From: Tisiphia sp964030975
GTDB taxonomy: Bacteria > Pseudomonadota > Alphaproteobacteria > Rickettsiales > Rickettsiaceae
Direction: 5' to 3'
Assembly (NCBI RefSeq): GCF_964030975.1
Contig: NZ_CAXIQH010000001.1
Coordinates: 1,178,001 to 1,242,000 of the forward strand
Length of the DNA: 64,000 nt
The translations under genes and the position numbers were made by a program. The notes under the pieces were generated by a model that was given only the letters and a program-made list of their open reading frames with translations, was not told where the DNA came from and searched no databases. Below are positions 7,932 through 17,638 of this stretch, piece after piece (within the stretch, counting starts at the first letter, position 1; each line of letters begins with the position of its first letter).

Positions 7932-10610
7932 GTGTACTCTATACTTTATTATTATAATTTAGATTATAACGGTCTTGAGGCAAAATTTGATAAGGTTATT
8001 AAATTTCTACAGGAAGGCGATTTTAAATCAGCAGAAGTTAAAAAGCTAAAACCTACTGATTATTTCAGAGCTAGACTGGATATAACTAACCGAGTATTGT
8101 TTAAACCTATAAGGCATAATAATCAATATTACTTACTTATTTTAGAAATAATTCGAAATCATGATTATAGCAAATCGAGATTTTTAAAAGGGGGAGCAAT
8201 AATTGAAGAAGATGTAGAATTTAAGTCACTAGAAATAGCTGACCTTGAATTATTGAATGGTAGCCCTACAAACACTTCGCCTGTTCGTTTGTTGAATAAA
8301 TTTATTATCTTTGATAAACAGCAAGAAGATATATTACATTGTAATCTACCGTTGCTTATTATTGGCTCTGCTGGTAGTGGGAAAACCTCAGTAACTTTAG
8401 AAAAACTTAAGGAGCTTGAAGGAAAAATTCTCTATATAAGTTTATCAAGCTATCTCGTTCATAATTCACAAAAATTATATTTTGCGTGTAATTATAGTAA
8501 TAGTAAACAGTATCTTGATTTTTTATCTTTTCGTGAGTTTTTGGAAACTATAGAAATTCCTAAAGGGAAACCAGTTAATGAAAATATATTTTTATCATGG
8601 TTTACCAAGCAAAAGATTTCTGGAACTATAGGAGATGGGCGTAAGCTATTTGAAGAATTTATAGGTGTAATAGCTGGTTCTTCTAATGATAGGGCTTACT
8701 TAACCAAAGAAGAATACCTAAATTTAGGAATAAAACAATCTATCTTTTCTCAAGAACAACGACATGACATTTATGATCTTTTCCAAAAATATACTAAATT
8801 TTTAGAGCAAGAAAACTATTATGATAGTAATATTATTGCTTATAACTATCTTAATTTAGTTGAGGCTACTTATGATGCAATTGTTGTCGATGAGGTACAA
8901 GATTTTACTAATAGCCAATTATCTTTAATATTAAAAAGTTTAAAAGATAAGAGACAATTTTTGTTATGTGGGGATGCTAATCAAATAGTCCATCCCAATT
9001 TTTTCTCTTGGTCTAAGCTAAAATCTTTTTTTTATAGTGATACAGAGTTAAATACCACTAGTATCACCAGAATTCTTGTAGCAAATTATCGTAATAGCTT
9101 AGAAGTTACTGAGTTGGCTAATCGGGTGCTACGCTTTAAGAATTATCGTTTTGGTTCAATCGATAAAGAGAGCCATTATCTTATAGACAGTACCTCTGAA
9201 AAGCATGGTAGTGTTAGCTGTTTAGAAGCCACACCAAATATTATCAAAGAGGTAAACACCCGAACATCTAGATCAACAAGTTATGCTATTTTAGTATTAT
9301 ATGAGCATTGCAAGCAGAAGGTCAGAGAAGTCTTTAACACACCTCTGATATTTACTATCCAAGAAGCAAAGGGTTTAGAATATGAAAATATAATTCTTTA
9401 TGACTTTATATCTTCTGAACAAACTTATACTATTATTAGTAAGGATATGGATCGATCATTTCTTGATACAGATTTTAAATATTCTCGGACAAAAGAAAAA
9501 ACAGATAAATCCCTAGAAATATACAAATTTTATGTAAATTCTTTATATGTTGCAATCACTCGGTCTATTTGCAATGTTTATATGATAGAATCTAACCCAG
9601 CTCATAAGCTCTTGAGACTGTTAGATATTAATCAAATTAAGGAAGTAACTATTGAAGCTAAAGAATCTTCTAGAGAAGAGTGGCAAAAGGAAGCAAGTAA
9701 GTTAATAATACAAGGTAAAGAAGAGCAGGCTAAAGCCATTGAAGATAGTATATTGCAACATAAAGTAATTCCGTGGGAAATTATTGATAATCAACAATTA
9801 ATGCAATTGCAGGATGCTGTATTAGTGCAAAAGACTGCTAATAAAAAGGATATAATTAAATTGCTAAATTATGCAATAATCTATTCTGATGCTAGTATAA
9901 TAAAAGAACTGCAAGATATCGGAGTAAAGGCTGCCAATAATATTGCCAGATGTATTACTCTAATGCAGGATGAATATTTCATTGATTATATTTATAAAAA
10001 TGTTAATGCTGTGTTACAAAAGGTTGATCAATTTGGTATTGATTATAGAAATGAGTTCAATCTTACCCCTTTAATGTGTGCTGCATATATTGGTAAAAAG
10101 TCACATATAGAAACACTAATTTCTTTAGGGGCGTCAGTAGATGTAATTGACAATAACCGTCGCAATGCCTTTATGATTGCCATAGCTAGGGCAGGAAGTG
10201 ATATAAAATATTGTACCGGACTATTCCCAGACATCTATGAATATTTAAAACCAGATGCACTTATAGTAAAAATAAATAATAAGCTAGTTAAGATTGAATC
10301 CTATAAATCTGAATATTTTTTGCTCTATCTTTTGTTAACAAAAATAAGGAATATCACCCGCGTCAAGGATGAGCATCATATAGTGTTTAGATCTGGCACT
10401 ATTGGTGATATGCTGAAGAATATGCCAGAAAATATTGTACCTAAACAACGCAAAAGTGCTGAATATATAAGGAGCATACTTGCCCGCAATGAGGTAAATA
10501 GTAAGTATCCTTATAATAAGCATTTATTTACCAGAATAAAAATAGGAGTATATAGTCTCAATAAGGAATTACAGATAAAACTTAATGATGATTGGCAAGT
10601 ATTATATTAG
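7932..10610 (+). CDS. RelE-like / SF1 (UvrD-type) helicase / ankyrin fusion protein
   Basis: 892 aa, GTG start. Residues about 1-95 resemble a RelE/ParE toxin fold (YFRARLDITNRVLFKP, then a strand rich in LILEI and RNHDYSKSRFL); this part is inference. Residues about 120-560 are an SF1 helicase: Walker A LLIIGSAGSGKTSVT (about 150), Walker B DAIVVDEVQDFTNSQ (about 320), the polar motif LLCGDANQIVHP, motif IV-like LVANYRNSLEVTELA, motif V TIQEAKGLEYENIIL and motif VI YVNSLYVAITRS. Residues about 690-760 hold an ankyrin-like unit (NLTPLMCAAYIGKKSHIETLISLGA). It may process nucleic acid in host interaction or defence; function unknown. No partner gene is adjacent. The layout recalls eukaryotic TRANK1-type proteins, which also pair an SF1 helicase with ankyrin repeats. 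Confidence 0.8.
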   Translation: MYSILYYYNLDYNGLEAKFDKVIKFLQEGDFKSAEVKKLKPTDYFRARLDITNRVLFKPIRHNNQYYLLILEIIRNHDYSKSRFLKGGAIIEEDVEFKSLEIADLELLNGSPTNTSPVRLLNKFIIFDKQQEDILHCNLPLLIIGSAGSGKTSVTLEKLKELEGKILYISLSSYLVHNSQKLYFACNYSNSKQYLDFLSFREFLETIEIPKGKPVNENIFLSWFTKQKISGTIGDGRKLFEEFIGVIAGSSNDRAYLTKEEYLNLGIKQSIFSQEQRHDIYDLFQKYTKFLEQENYYDSNIIAYNYLNLVEATYDAIVVDEVQDFTNSQLSLILKSLKDKRQFLLCGDANQIVHPNFFSWSKLKSFFYSDTELNTTSITRILVANYRNSLEVTELANRVLRFKNYRFGSIDKESHYLIDSTSEKHGSVSCLEATPNIIKEVNTRTSRSTSYAILVLYEHCKQKVREVFNTPLIFTIQEAKGLEYENIILYDFISSEQTYTIISKDMDRSFLDTDFKYSRTKEKTDKSLEIYKFYVNSLYVAITRSICNVYMIESNPAHKLLRLLDINQIKEVTIEAKESSREEWQKEASKLIIQGKEEQAKAIEDSILQHKVIPWEIIDNQQLMQLQDAVLVQKTANKKDIIKLLNYAIIYSDASIIKELQDIGVKAANNIARCITLMQDEYFIDYIYKNVNAVLQKVDQFGIDYRNEFNLTPLMCAAYIGKKSHIETLISLGASVDVIDNNRRNAFMIAIARAGSDIKYCTGLFPDIYEYLKPDALIVKINNKLVKIESYKSEYFLLYLLLTKIRNITRVKDEHHIVFRSGTIGDMLKNMPENIVPKQRKSAEYIRSILARNEVNSKYPYNKHLFTRIKIGVYSLNKELQIKLNDDWQVLY

Positions 10611-10621
10611 TATGGGGTTGC

Positions 10622-10801
10622 CAGGGCAGTTTAAAAATTGCAACTAATGATATAAAATACTAGATTATAGAAACGAATAACCGTCATCGCGAGCCACGAA
10701 GTGGCGTGGCGATCCAAATAAACAGCTTGTTGTTGTATTTTTGCCGTTGCAATTTTTTGGATTGCCGTGTCGCAGCGAAGCGGCTCCTCGCAATCACGGC
10801 G
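10622..10801. repeat. Palindromic element, family C, partial copy 1
   Basis: Begins with CAGGGCAGTTTAAAAATTGC and contains GTCATCGCGAGCCACGAAG and GCGGCTCCTCGCAATCACGG. It matches the full copy at 15095-15332 but lacks the right inverted arm. Confidence 0.8.
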
Positions 10802-10814
10802 GCCTCATGAACAA

Positions 10815-11098
10815 TTAGTTAATTTCTATTAAAGCATTAGTAAAACGTTTTAAGTTCTTTGGTGACCAACCCATAGTAAGCATCATTTTGGGTCTAGTCT
10901 CCCTTTGAGTCTTTATTTTATTTAAAATATTTAATACAAATCTTCTGATAATTGCCATATTCGCAGGAGCATTGCCTTGTCTTATGCTACTTGCATCCTC
11001 GTTAAATACCACGTCTAGTATCCAATGCATAGATTCAACTCCCCAATGGAACCTTATATTCTTTAACATTACTTCAGCAGAATTGTTGGAACTACTGA
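10815..11098 (-). pseudogene. ISAs1-family transposase, C-terminal fragment
   Basis: About 85-95 codons matching the end of the ISAs1 transposase remnant at 47.8-49.2 kb (HWGVESMHWILDVVF, DASSIRQGNAPANMAIIRR). It carries the apparently original C-terminus (GWSPKNLKRFTNALIEIN), which the other copy has lost. The 5' part is missing: the fragment stops where a 136-bp D element begins. It is the only uninterrupted reference for the insertion site of the D element at 47976. Confidence 0.88.
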
Positions 11099-11100
11099 TA

Positions 11101-11236
11101 TAGTGAAACCTATTGAATTAGGTGATACAAACTTTGTGTTAACCTTGCGAAAGCAGGTATCTAGATTCCCGCCTACGCGGGAATGACAACTTACAATCGT
11201 TATGTTCTTTATCACCTAATCCTATGAGCATAACTA
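11101..11236. repeat. 136-bp TA-targeting element, family D, copy 1
   Basis: Runs from TAGTGAAACCTATTGAATTA to CCTATGAGCATAACTA and is flanked by TA on both sides. It has subterminal inverted arms sharing ATTAGGTGATA and a central palindrome around ATTCCCGCCTACGCGGGAAT. The remaining bases to 11372 show no gene. Confidence 0.95.
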
Positions 11237-11372
11237 TAACATTCCTTCCAGTTCTTGCCATATCTTGATGTTATCCATTCCTTATCTCATCTCCTCCTTC
11301 AACTATGCCATACATTCTAATACATTTTATATTATTTATAAACTACGACTGTAGTACTAGAGCCTTAATGGG

Positions 11373-14045
11373 TTAGCTATAACTTTCAACCTCATCAATA
11401 ATTCCGTGTATTTCAACTATCAAACGAGATAATCTCATGGAGATAATCCTAATTTGATATTGAAAATTCCGATAATACAATAAGATAAAATCCCCGGGTC
11501 GATATTTGATAAAATTTGCTGGCATGATAAATCTTAAAACTTTAGTTTCAGTAGCAGCATTTTTTAGGATTAACTGCCCTAATCTTTCAGCTTCCAGATA
11601 AGATAATATAATAGGTAACTTTAAGACCGGAATAGCTCTATGTGAGAAATTCTCACTATTTATCTGGCAAAAGCCATTATTATAATCATCATATCGATCA
11701 ATAAAGTTTAGTTCTATTTTACCAATAATGCTAGTTTTAGAAATTTCCATTTGTTCTAAATAACTATTGCTTGATAGTTTAACCAATATTTTTGAACTAA
11801 TATTACAGACAGGAGAGTATCCACGCTTAATGAACTTAATTTGCTGCTGATAAGCTATGATATCAAAAAAATATATAATTCTTAGGGAATTAATAATATC
11901 AATACAAGACAAAGATTTATTTAATACCAGCCCTTCTACAGTTTCATCAACAGTCGATATATCAATATTGTTTAATGGGATACCGCATCTATTAGACAAT
12001 TCAAGAATTATTGCTGCTAAATTACAAGCTCCAAACTTATTATTCACCCAATGTCCTTTCGCCCATAAGTTACCATCTCGCCAAATATTACTATGTGGCC
12101 AAGCTGGATAGGGTCTGGCATCCCAAGTCCATAAAAACATTTGTTCGATATATTCTTGTGTTTGCCAATATTCAATAAAACTCCTAATAGCTTTACGCTG
12201 AATAGAGAAATCAACTTCACCAGTGGAATATCTAGGTATCCCACCATCAATACATAAAGGATCAAAGAATATATTAGGCTGATTAGTTGCTTTATCAATG
12301 GAAGGAAAACCAAACTCCGTAAACCAAATTTTCTTTATTTTGGGTTGCCATTCTGTTATTACGCCATCAGGATTACGATGATAATTCTCCCACCAATGTC
12401 TTAAATTTTTCCAAGCATAATCCGCGGATAACTGATGTTGATTATCCTTCTCATCTATAAAGTAATCATACCCTTCACCTGATTGCCAACCTTTAATGAT
12501 TTCTTCTGACGAAATTCCAGAATTTACGGTTCTTGTTGCAGGAAAATAAGCATCAATACCGACAAAATCTATATATTCTGAGGCAAATAACTTATCTAAA
12601 TTATACCATCCGTCTTTTGTATGGTGATATTCTGACCAATCAGCTGCATACGTGACAAGTACATTATTACCAACGATCTTTTTGACTAATTTTGCCAGTT
12701 TTATCAATTCAATAACCGCCGGGAAATTATTATGCTGATCTCTGATACTAGTTAAACCTATTAACTCAGAACCGATTACAAAACTATCAATATGATCCTT
12801 AACTAACTCAGCATAATGCAGGATAAAATCATTATAACCTTCATCTTTATTAAAGAAATCTACTACCGAACTTACCGAGCCTGTTAAATGACCACGCCAT
12901 GGCTTTTGCCAAACATCTAAAAAAAACATTGGATAAAACATAATTTTAAAGTTTCTACGTTTTAACTCCTGTAAGTAACGTGTGATACTCGCATCATTAA
13001 CAGTACCGCCATATTTAGGGAAATTATCTGCATCTCGTGATACTAACCTTGCCGTATCACGTAAATATTTACCAACTTGCCATTGTTCTGAGTATTGGGT
13101 ATGTGGGTCATTAAATTCTACGGCAGGTTTAATAGTACAATTTTTAATATCCAAACTATCACCAAACCAACATACAACTGGTGCAACCCATTTGATGTTA
13201 GGGCATATAATTTTCATTTGCTCCAGACTATAAACACTATCAGCAATATTACGGTAATTATGGGAATTTATTGGTTTTTTACTAATTATACTACCCAAAG
13301 AGTTTGTGATAGTTTTATACTGTACCAAGCAATCATAAACAAACTCGCCTGATCCTGGGATGATATTAATCGACTCAACCAAATCTTCTACACTCTTGCT
13401 TTCGACGTAATTAGGGATGTTAGCCTTTCTGGTTACTTCAAAGGAAAAATTTGGTATAGAATTATTAAAATCAGCTAATGGTAGCTCTTCAAATACCGCG
13501 TAGCTTAATCCGCGAAAGGCTGGTGCTTGACCTTGAGGTTCAGTCGCAGCAATTAAAGGATCGGCTATTTGCTCTTCTGACCCTAAATAAAGCCTGAATT
13601 TATATTGTTCAAGATTGAGTAACTGATCATTAGCCCATACTCTAGCAATTTCAGCAATTTCGCCTTCACATATGCTAACGGCAAAGGATAAATAATATTC
13701 ACACTCTGTTAAATTATGTATGGCTGCAGCTTCTTGAGTATTTGATACATCCCGTTGTGAAACACTGGTAATTTGTACTTCCTTAATTTGATTTGCCCAA
13801 ATTATTTTACCATTGACCCTTGCTGTACCAAAAACTAAGGCTATTGGATGCCCATAAACGGCTTTCGATAAGACAAAACTTTCCCTAATATTCTTAAAAT
13901 GATAATATTCCTCAGGTTCATAATTTAAATATTCTAAATAATCGCCTAATGCCTTACCTGCAAATCGCCCAATAGTCGATAATATACCGCCACCAAAAAC
14001 GCCACCAATACTACTTCCTATGTTACCTAAAATCTGACCAAACAT
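11373..14045 (-). CDS. Gene-transfer-agent gp15-like tail protein with TIM-barrel domain
   Basis: 890 aa. The N-terminal part has a glycine-rich segment (GSSIGGVFGGGILSTIG) then a tail-protein region. Residues about 320-620 form a glycoside-hydrolase-like TIM barrel (GTA_TIM type), for example MFYPMFFLDVWQKPWRGHLTG, FVIGSELIGLTSIRD, VTYAADWSEYHH, YIDFVGIDAYFP and IWFTEFGFPSIDKATNQP. The C-terminal part resembles the phage tail 3 domain. Rhodobacter GTA gp15 (about 1300 aa) is longer, so this copy is shorter at the C-terminus. Rickettsiales genomes commonly keep single scattered GTA genes; no other GTA gene lies beside it, and it is distinct from the podovirus-like cluster at 19-37 kb. Confidence 0.88.
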   Translation of the reverse strand: MFGQILGNIGSSIGGVFGGGILSTIGRFAGKALGDYLEYLNYEPEEYYHFKNIRESFVLSKAVYGHPIALVFGTARVNGKIIWANQIKEVQITSVSQRDVSNTQEAAAIHNLTECEYYLSFAVSICEGEIAEIARVWANDQLLNLEQYKFRLYLGSEEQIADPLIAATEPQGQAPAFRGLSYAVFEELPLADFNNSIPNFSFEVTRKANIPNYVESKSVEDLVESINIIPGSGEFVYDCLVQYKTITNSLGSIISKKPINSHNYRNIADSVYSLEQMKIICPNIKWVAPVVCWFGDSLDIKNCTIKPAVEFNDPHTQYSEQWQVGKYLRDTARLVSRDADNFPKYGGTVNDASITRYLQELKRRNFKIMFYPMFFLDVWQKPWRGHLTGSVSSVVDFFNKDEGYNDFILHYAELVKDHIDSFVIGSELIGLTSIRDQHNNFPAVIELIKLAKLVKKIVGNNVLVTYAADWSEYHHTKDGWYNLDKLFASEYIDFVGIDAYFPATRTVNSGISSEEIIKGWQSGEGYDYFIDEKDNQHQLSADYAWKNLRHWWENYHRNPDGVITEWQPKIKKIWFTEFGFPSIDKATNQPNIFFDPLCIDGGIPRYSTGEVDFSIQRKAIRSFIEYWQTQEYIEQMFLWTWDARPYPAWPHSNIWRDGNLWAKGHWVNNKFGACNLAAIILELSNRCGIPLNNIDISTVDETVEGLVLNKSLSCIDIINSLRIIYFFDIIAYQQQIKFIKRGYSPVCNISSKILVKLSSNSYLEQMEISKTSIIGKIELNFIDRYDDYNNGFCQINSENFSHRAIPVLKLPIILSYLEAERLGQLILKNAATETKVLRFIMPANFIKYRPGDFILLYYRNFQYQIRIISMRLSRLIVEIHGIIDEVESYS

Positions 14046-14155
14046 ATTAATATCTTATATTTTTTAGTTAATATAAGATACTATATCACATAATATCTCT
14101 GCACTAAGTGTATCGACTCAGTTAATTTATATATTAGACTAATATGTAAATTAAC

Positions 14156-14184
14156 TTGCAATAACCCATAAAAAATATTATACT
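14156..14184 (+). promoter_or_regulatory. Sigma-70-type promoter for rpmI-rplT
   Basis: TTGCAA at 14156-14161 and TATACT at 14179-14184 with a 17-bp spacer, 77 bp upstream of the rpmI start. This is the best promoter match noticed in the window and sits in the otherwise empty 14046-14261 gap. Not tested for an L20-binding leader. Confidence 0.6.
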
Positions 14185-14261
14185 CCACCATATAGCAATA
14201 TGGCTTTGGTATGCCTAATTTTTGCTATACAGTCTTAAAATACCAAATAAAGGAACTAATA

Positions 14262-14465
14262 ATGCCTAAATTAAAAACAAAATCAGCTGTAAAAAAACGC
14301 TTTAAGCTTACCGCTACCGGTAAAGTTTGTGCTACTCAAGCTGGTAAAAAACATTTCATGAGACGTCGTACAAAAGCTCAACTTCGTAACCTTAGAGGGA
14401 CAACGATTCTTTGTGATCAAGACGCAAAGAATATAAAAAAGTTCTTCCTTCCATATGGAATTTAA
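14262..14465 (+). CDS. rpmI: 50S ribosomal protein L35
   Basis: 67-aa basic protein (MPKLKTKSAVKKRFK, KKHFMRRRTKAQLRNLRGT, KKFFLPYGI), full family length. The start is set at the ATG of 14262, preceded by AAGGA; an upstream in-frame ATG at 14211 would add 17 residues foreign to L35 and is rejected. It is followed 27 bp later by rplT, the usual pair. Confidence 0.97.
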   Translation: MPKLKTKSAVKKRFKLTATGKVCATQAGKKHFMRRRTKAQLRNLRGTTILCDQDAKNIKKFFLPYGI

Positions 14466-14492
14466 CAATTTAACTAAGGAAATAGGTGAGAT

Positions 14493-14849
14493 ATGTCACG
14501 AGTAAAATCAGGAAAAATTTCAAAAAATCGTCATAAAAAAATTCTCAAACTTGCTAAAGGTTACAGAGGAAGGTCTAATAATTGCTTTAAGGTAGCAATT
14601 GAAAAGGTTGAGAAAGCTTTACAATATGCTTATAGGGATCGTAGAAATCGTAAACGTGATTTTAGAGGACTTTGGATACAAAGAATTAACGCAGCAGTAC
14701 GCGAGCATGGTTTAGTATATTCACAATTTATGGGTGGACTTAAAAAAGCTGCAATAGATATCGATCGGAAGGTGCTAGCTGAATTGGCAGTCAACAACCC
14801 ACAAGGTTTTGCAGATATAGTAGCTCAAGCCAAGACTCAGTTGCAATAG
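14493..14849 (+). CDS. rplT: 50S ribosomal protein L20
   Basis: 118 aa, the standard length. L20 hallmarks are visible: RVKSGKISKNRHKKILKLAK, GYRGRSNNCFKVA, YRDRRNRKRDFRGLWIQRI and NPQGFADIV. It binds 23S rRNA early in 50S assembly. An AGGAAATAGGTGAG sits before the ATG. The stop TAG coincides with the first bases of a family A element, as also seen at 3676 and 26041. Confidence 0.97.
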   Translation: MSRVKSGKISKNRHKKILKLAKGYRGRSNNCFKVAIEKVEKALQYAYRDRRNRKRDFRGLWIQRINAAVREHGLVYSQFMGGLKKAAIDIDRKVLAELAVNNPQGFADIVAQAKTQLQ

Positions 14850-15022
14850 ATTTCTTGCATAAGTCAATCTAATTGGTACATTATGTCGAATTACACTTTC
14901 ACTACAAAATAAAAAATGTAGGGTACTATGCTTCGCTCCTCACGTACATTTAAGTACGTGAGGGTAGCAAGCTTCATTTCTCCTAAAAACCCCGAGGGCT
15001 TCTTTGATTTATGTAGGAAGTA
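14847..15022. repeat. Family A element, rearranged copy 3
   Basis: Ends resemble family A (TAGATTTCTTGCATAAGTCA at the left, GATTTATGTAGGAAGTA at the right), but the interior includes a segment starting ATTATGTCGAATTACACTTT that recurs inverted near 16660-16705. It is therefore a composite or rearranged copy. 15023-15094 shows nothing recognisable. Confidence 0.7.
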
Positions 15023-15094
15023 TGATATCATGAGCTATGTAATGAAATATATTGCTTAGAGGAAACCTACGGTAATGGTTCAAGCACTTAAATA

Positions 15095-15332
15095 GCAGGG
15101 CAGTTTAAAAGTCGCAACTAATGATATAAAATACTAGATTATAGAAACGAATAACCGTCATCGCGAGCCACGAAGTGGCGTGGCGATCCAAATAAACAGC
15201 TTGCTGTTTTATTTTTGCCGTTGCAATTTTTTGGATTGCCGTGTCGTAGCGAAGCGGCTCCTCGCAATGACGTTTATGCATTTCTCAAAACAGATTCTTA
15301 TACCATTAGTTGCGACTTTTAAACTGCCCTGC
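15095..15332. repeat. Palindromic element, family C, full copy 2
   Basis: 238 bp bounded by perfect 29-bp inverted arms starting GCAGGGCAGTTTAAAAGTCG. The core pairs GTCATCGCGAGCCACGAAG-type and GCTCCTCGCAATGACG-type sequence. It contains no credible gene; the short open frames across it are repeat translations. Confidence 0.88.
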
Positions 15333-15338
15333 TTAAAT

Positions 15339-15623
15339 AGTCCCCCGTCAAAGTCTAAAGATACAACATCTGCTATGTTTAACAAAAAGGATGTCATTCC
15401 TGCGTAGGCAGGAATCTATAATATCTCAGGGCTTTTTGTCGACTATTTTAGATCCCTGCTTTCGCAGGGATGACAAGCTTGGTACTGTGATTAGGTTATA
15501 AAAACTTTGTAAATCCATAAGGTTTTTGACAAAATAGGGTGAAAATCTTATGGATTTTGATGTGGTTTTTAACCGCAAACATGTATTACCTCTAATACCT
15601 ACAGCCTTTTTGACGGAGCGACT
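15339..15623. repeat. Non-autonomous IS5-derived MITE, copy 1
   Basis: About 285 bp with ends AGTCCCCCGTCAAAG and AGTCGCTCCGTCAAAAAG (inverted), matching the ends of the IS5 element at 19389-21020 (AGTCTCCCCGTCAAAAGT). It shares a subterminal palindrome (CATAAGGTTT... with ...CTTATGGATT) with the leader of that IS5 transposase gene. No transposase is present. A second copy is at 61328-61710. The 15624-15722 remainder is unassigned. Confidence 0.75.
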
Positions 15624-15722
15624 AAATAAAATTGAAGATTGTTTAATAAATGCATCTTTCAATGTTTGAACAAGCTATAATCAATACAGCTTCTAATGAT
15701 AGAATTAACCATATTTCACATA

Positions 15723-15858
15723 TAGTTATGCTCATAGGATTAGGTGATAAAGAACATAACGATTGTAAGTTGTCATTCCCGCGAAGGCGGGAATCTAGAT
15801 ACCTGCTTTCGCAGGTATGACACAAAGTTTGTATCACCTAATTCAATAGGTTTCACTA
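15723..15858. repeat. 136-bp TA-targeting element, family D, copy 2
   Basis: Same 136-bp length as the other copies, in the orientation that reads TAGTTATGCTCATAGG to GGTTTCACTA on the plus strand, flanked by TA. Confidence 0.95.
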
Positions 15859-15871
15859 TACCTTTACAGAA

Positions 15872-16591
15872 CTAATGTTTATGGTCATGATGATGGACGT
15901 AAAAACCAATTGCTGACAAGGTGTTTAGGAAGTCCTGGTTTTCTGCTAAATCATTTGGTTTTCCGCTACAGCAGATATGTCCATTTAAACATATCACTTG
16001 GTCGGAATTTTTCATTACCGTAAATAAGTCATGTGAGATCATAAAAATAGTAATATTTAGACGTTTTTTTATTTGATTAATAATCCGATAAAATTCTTGT
16101 TGGCTAGTAACATCTAATGATTGAGTTGGTTCATCTAAAATAATTAGATCAGGATTATTCAGTAAGGTAGCAGTTAGCATTAACTTTTGAAATTGACCAC
16201 CAGACAGTTCAGAAATATCGTGATGCTTATAATTATCAAAATCAATGAAATTGCCCAACTCTTGCCAATCCTTGTTAGTGCTATTTGAAGCTAATAAATA
16301 TAAAAATTTTTCAGCTGTAATTGGTAAATCTGAGGCAAAATCTAGTCTTTGAGGTACATAGCCAATTTTTAAATTAGGATGAATTATTATGTTACCAGAT
16401 GAAGGGCTGTCTAAACCCAAGATTAATCTAGCTATTGTTGTTTTGCCAGCACCATTTGGACCGATTAACGTGGTTACTTCGCCTTTCTTAACAGTAAAAT
16501 TAATATTGGTAAGGGGTAACTTTTTGCCAAATTGTTTAGATACATTACTGAACTTTATTAATATAGTATTTTCTGATTTTAGGATAGGCAT
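15872..16591 (-). CDS. znuC: Zinc-type ABC transporter ATP-binding protein (ZnuC-like)
   Basis: ABC ATPase that would energise a metal (Zn/Mn) importer. Walker A is TLIGPNGAGKTTIARLILG, the Q-loop is in GYVPQRLD, the signature is ISELSGGQFQKLML, Walker B is PDLIILDEPTQSLD, and the H-loop is FMISHDL. The His-rich tail (YVHHHDHKH) and the family pattern favour ZnuC. The start is taken at MPILKSENT; an upstream start at 16624 adds 11 unconserved hydrophobic residues. No permease or binding-protein gene is adjacent, so the partner subunits must lie elsewhere. Confidence 0.87.
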   Translation of the reverse strand: MPILKSENTILIKFSNVSKQFGKKLPLTNINFTVKKGEVTTLIGPNGAGKTTIARLILGLDSPSSGNIIIHPNLKIGYVPQRLDFASDLPITAEKFLYLLASNSTNKDWQELGNFIDFDNYKHHDISELSGGQFQKLMLTATLLNNPDLIILDEPTQSLDVTSQQEFYRIINQIKKRLNITIFMISHDLFTVMKNSDQVICLNGHICCSGKPNDLAENQDFLNTLSAIGFYVHHHDHKH

Positions 16592-17073
16592 AACAACTAT
16601 AATTATGATTTTGTATGGTCGCAATGGTGCATACGTCGTTACTGTAAGGAATCATACCCTACATTTTTTATTTTGTAGTGAAAATGTAATTCGACATAAT
16701 GTCCCAATTTAAGGAAAAAAAACCGATCTCTAACTGTCATTGCGAGGAGCCACTTTAGGCGACGAAGCAATCCAAAAGACCAGAAGTGGATTGCTTCGTC
16801 GTGCTTACACACTCCTCGCAATGACGCTTGTGTAGCATAATATCCTTATAATTTTTTGCTATTTTTACGATAGAATAAAAAATGTAGGGTACTATGGTAA
16901 GGAATGCACAAGCCCAACAAAACAATCCACGTTGTAATTCCTAGCTGCGGCGGTAATCCATAATATCTCAGGGCTTTTTGAGTGTTGTTTTAGATTCCCG
17001 CCGTTGCTAAGAATGACAAACTTGGCTATACATGTATTCGTAGGGATGATATATTTGCTAAATCTATAAAAGT
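16592..17073. other. Intergenic region with repeat fragments
   Basis: No gene seen. It holds a stretch reading CATACCCTACATTTTTTATT that recurs around 14915 and 16877, a family B core at 16733-16826, and a degenerate palindrome fragment near 16960-17020. Confidence 0.6.
16733..16826. repeat. Family B element, core-only copy 3
   Basis: Contains GTCATTGCGAGGAGCCACTT, GCGACGAAGCAATCCA, TGGATTGCTTCGTCG and CTCCTCGCAATGACG; the outer AGCTAAC arms are absent. Confidence 0.8.
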
Positions 17074-17544
17074 CTATTTAACAATTTCCCATTGACCATC
17101 TGGTTTACGACAAGCTTTGCCATAAGCTTTCTCTTGCTTACCACCCACAACAACTGTCTGAGTATACTCACGGCAATATTGCCCTTGATCATTTTTAAAA
17201 GCTCTTTCTGGTGTTACATATCCGTAATTACCACTATCCGGGTTACGCCATTCTACACTTTGACCACTAGCACTAGTCTCCAGTGCCTTCTGAGAGCTTA
17301 ATTGTGCCAATTGCCTGTCATGCTCATCCATAGTTTGACCAATTTGACCACCGATAAGTGCTCCAGCTAAAACACCTATACCAGTTGCTGCAAGTTGCCC
17401 TGTACCTTTGCCAAATTGCGACCCTAAAAGCCCACCAGCTACACCGCCAATTAATGTGCCGCCCCCTTGTTTATTCATACCGGAACAACCGTGCAACATT
17501 GTTGTTGCCAAAATAATTGCTGTAATTTTGAATGTTAAATTCAT
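17074..17544 (-). CDS. 17 kDa surface antigen (outer-membrane lipoprotein)
   Basis: 156 aa with a lipoprotein signal peptide: residues 1-20 are hydrophobic and end in the lipobox LHGC. Next comes a glycine-zipper region (GGTLIGGVAGGLLGSQFGKG, GVLAGALIGGQIGQTMDEHD) and a C-terminal domain with VEWRNPDSGNYGYVTPE and YCREYTQTVVVGGKQ. From memory this matches the Rickettsia 17 kDa common antigen along its length. It is expected to be lipidated and held in the outer membrane; function unknown beyond that. It stands alone between repeat-rich gaps. Confidence 0.95.
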   Translation of the reverse strand: MNLTFKITAIILATTMLHGCSGMNKQGGGTLIGGVAGGLLGSQFGKGTGQLAATGIGVLAGALIGGQIGQTMDEHDRQLAQLSSQKALETSASGQSVEWRNPDSGNYGYVTPERAFKNDQGQYCREYTQTVVVGGKQEKAYGKACRKPDGQWEIVK

Positions 17545-17638
17545 AAAACCATATAATTTTAAGTTAAAGATATATAAGAAATCTTATTAAGTGAATAATA
17601 ATCGTTAAATTTGACACATTCCTTGATTAGAGTATATT

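Noticed and set aside
14211..14261. Longer start for rpmI adding 17 residues
   Set aside because: The added residues are not part of L35; the ATG at 14262 has an AAGGA in front and gives the normal protein.
15180..15662. Several open frames of 60-80 codons in this interval
   Set aside because: They lie across a family C palindrome and an IS5-derived MITE and read the repeat sequence; similar peptides appear wherever the repeats occur.
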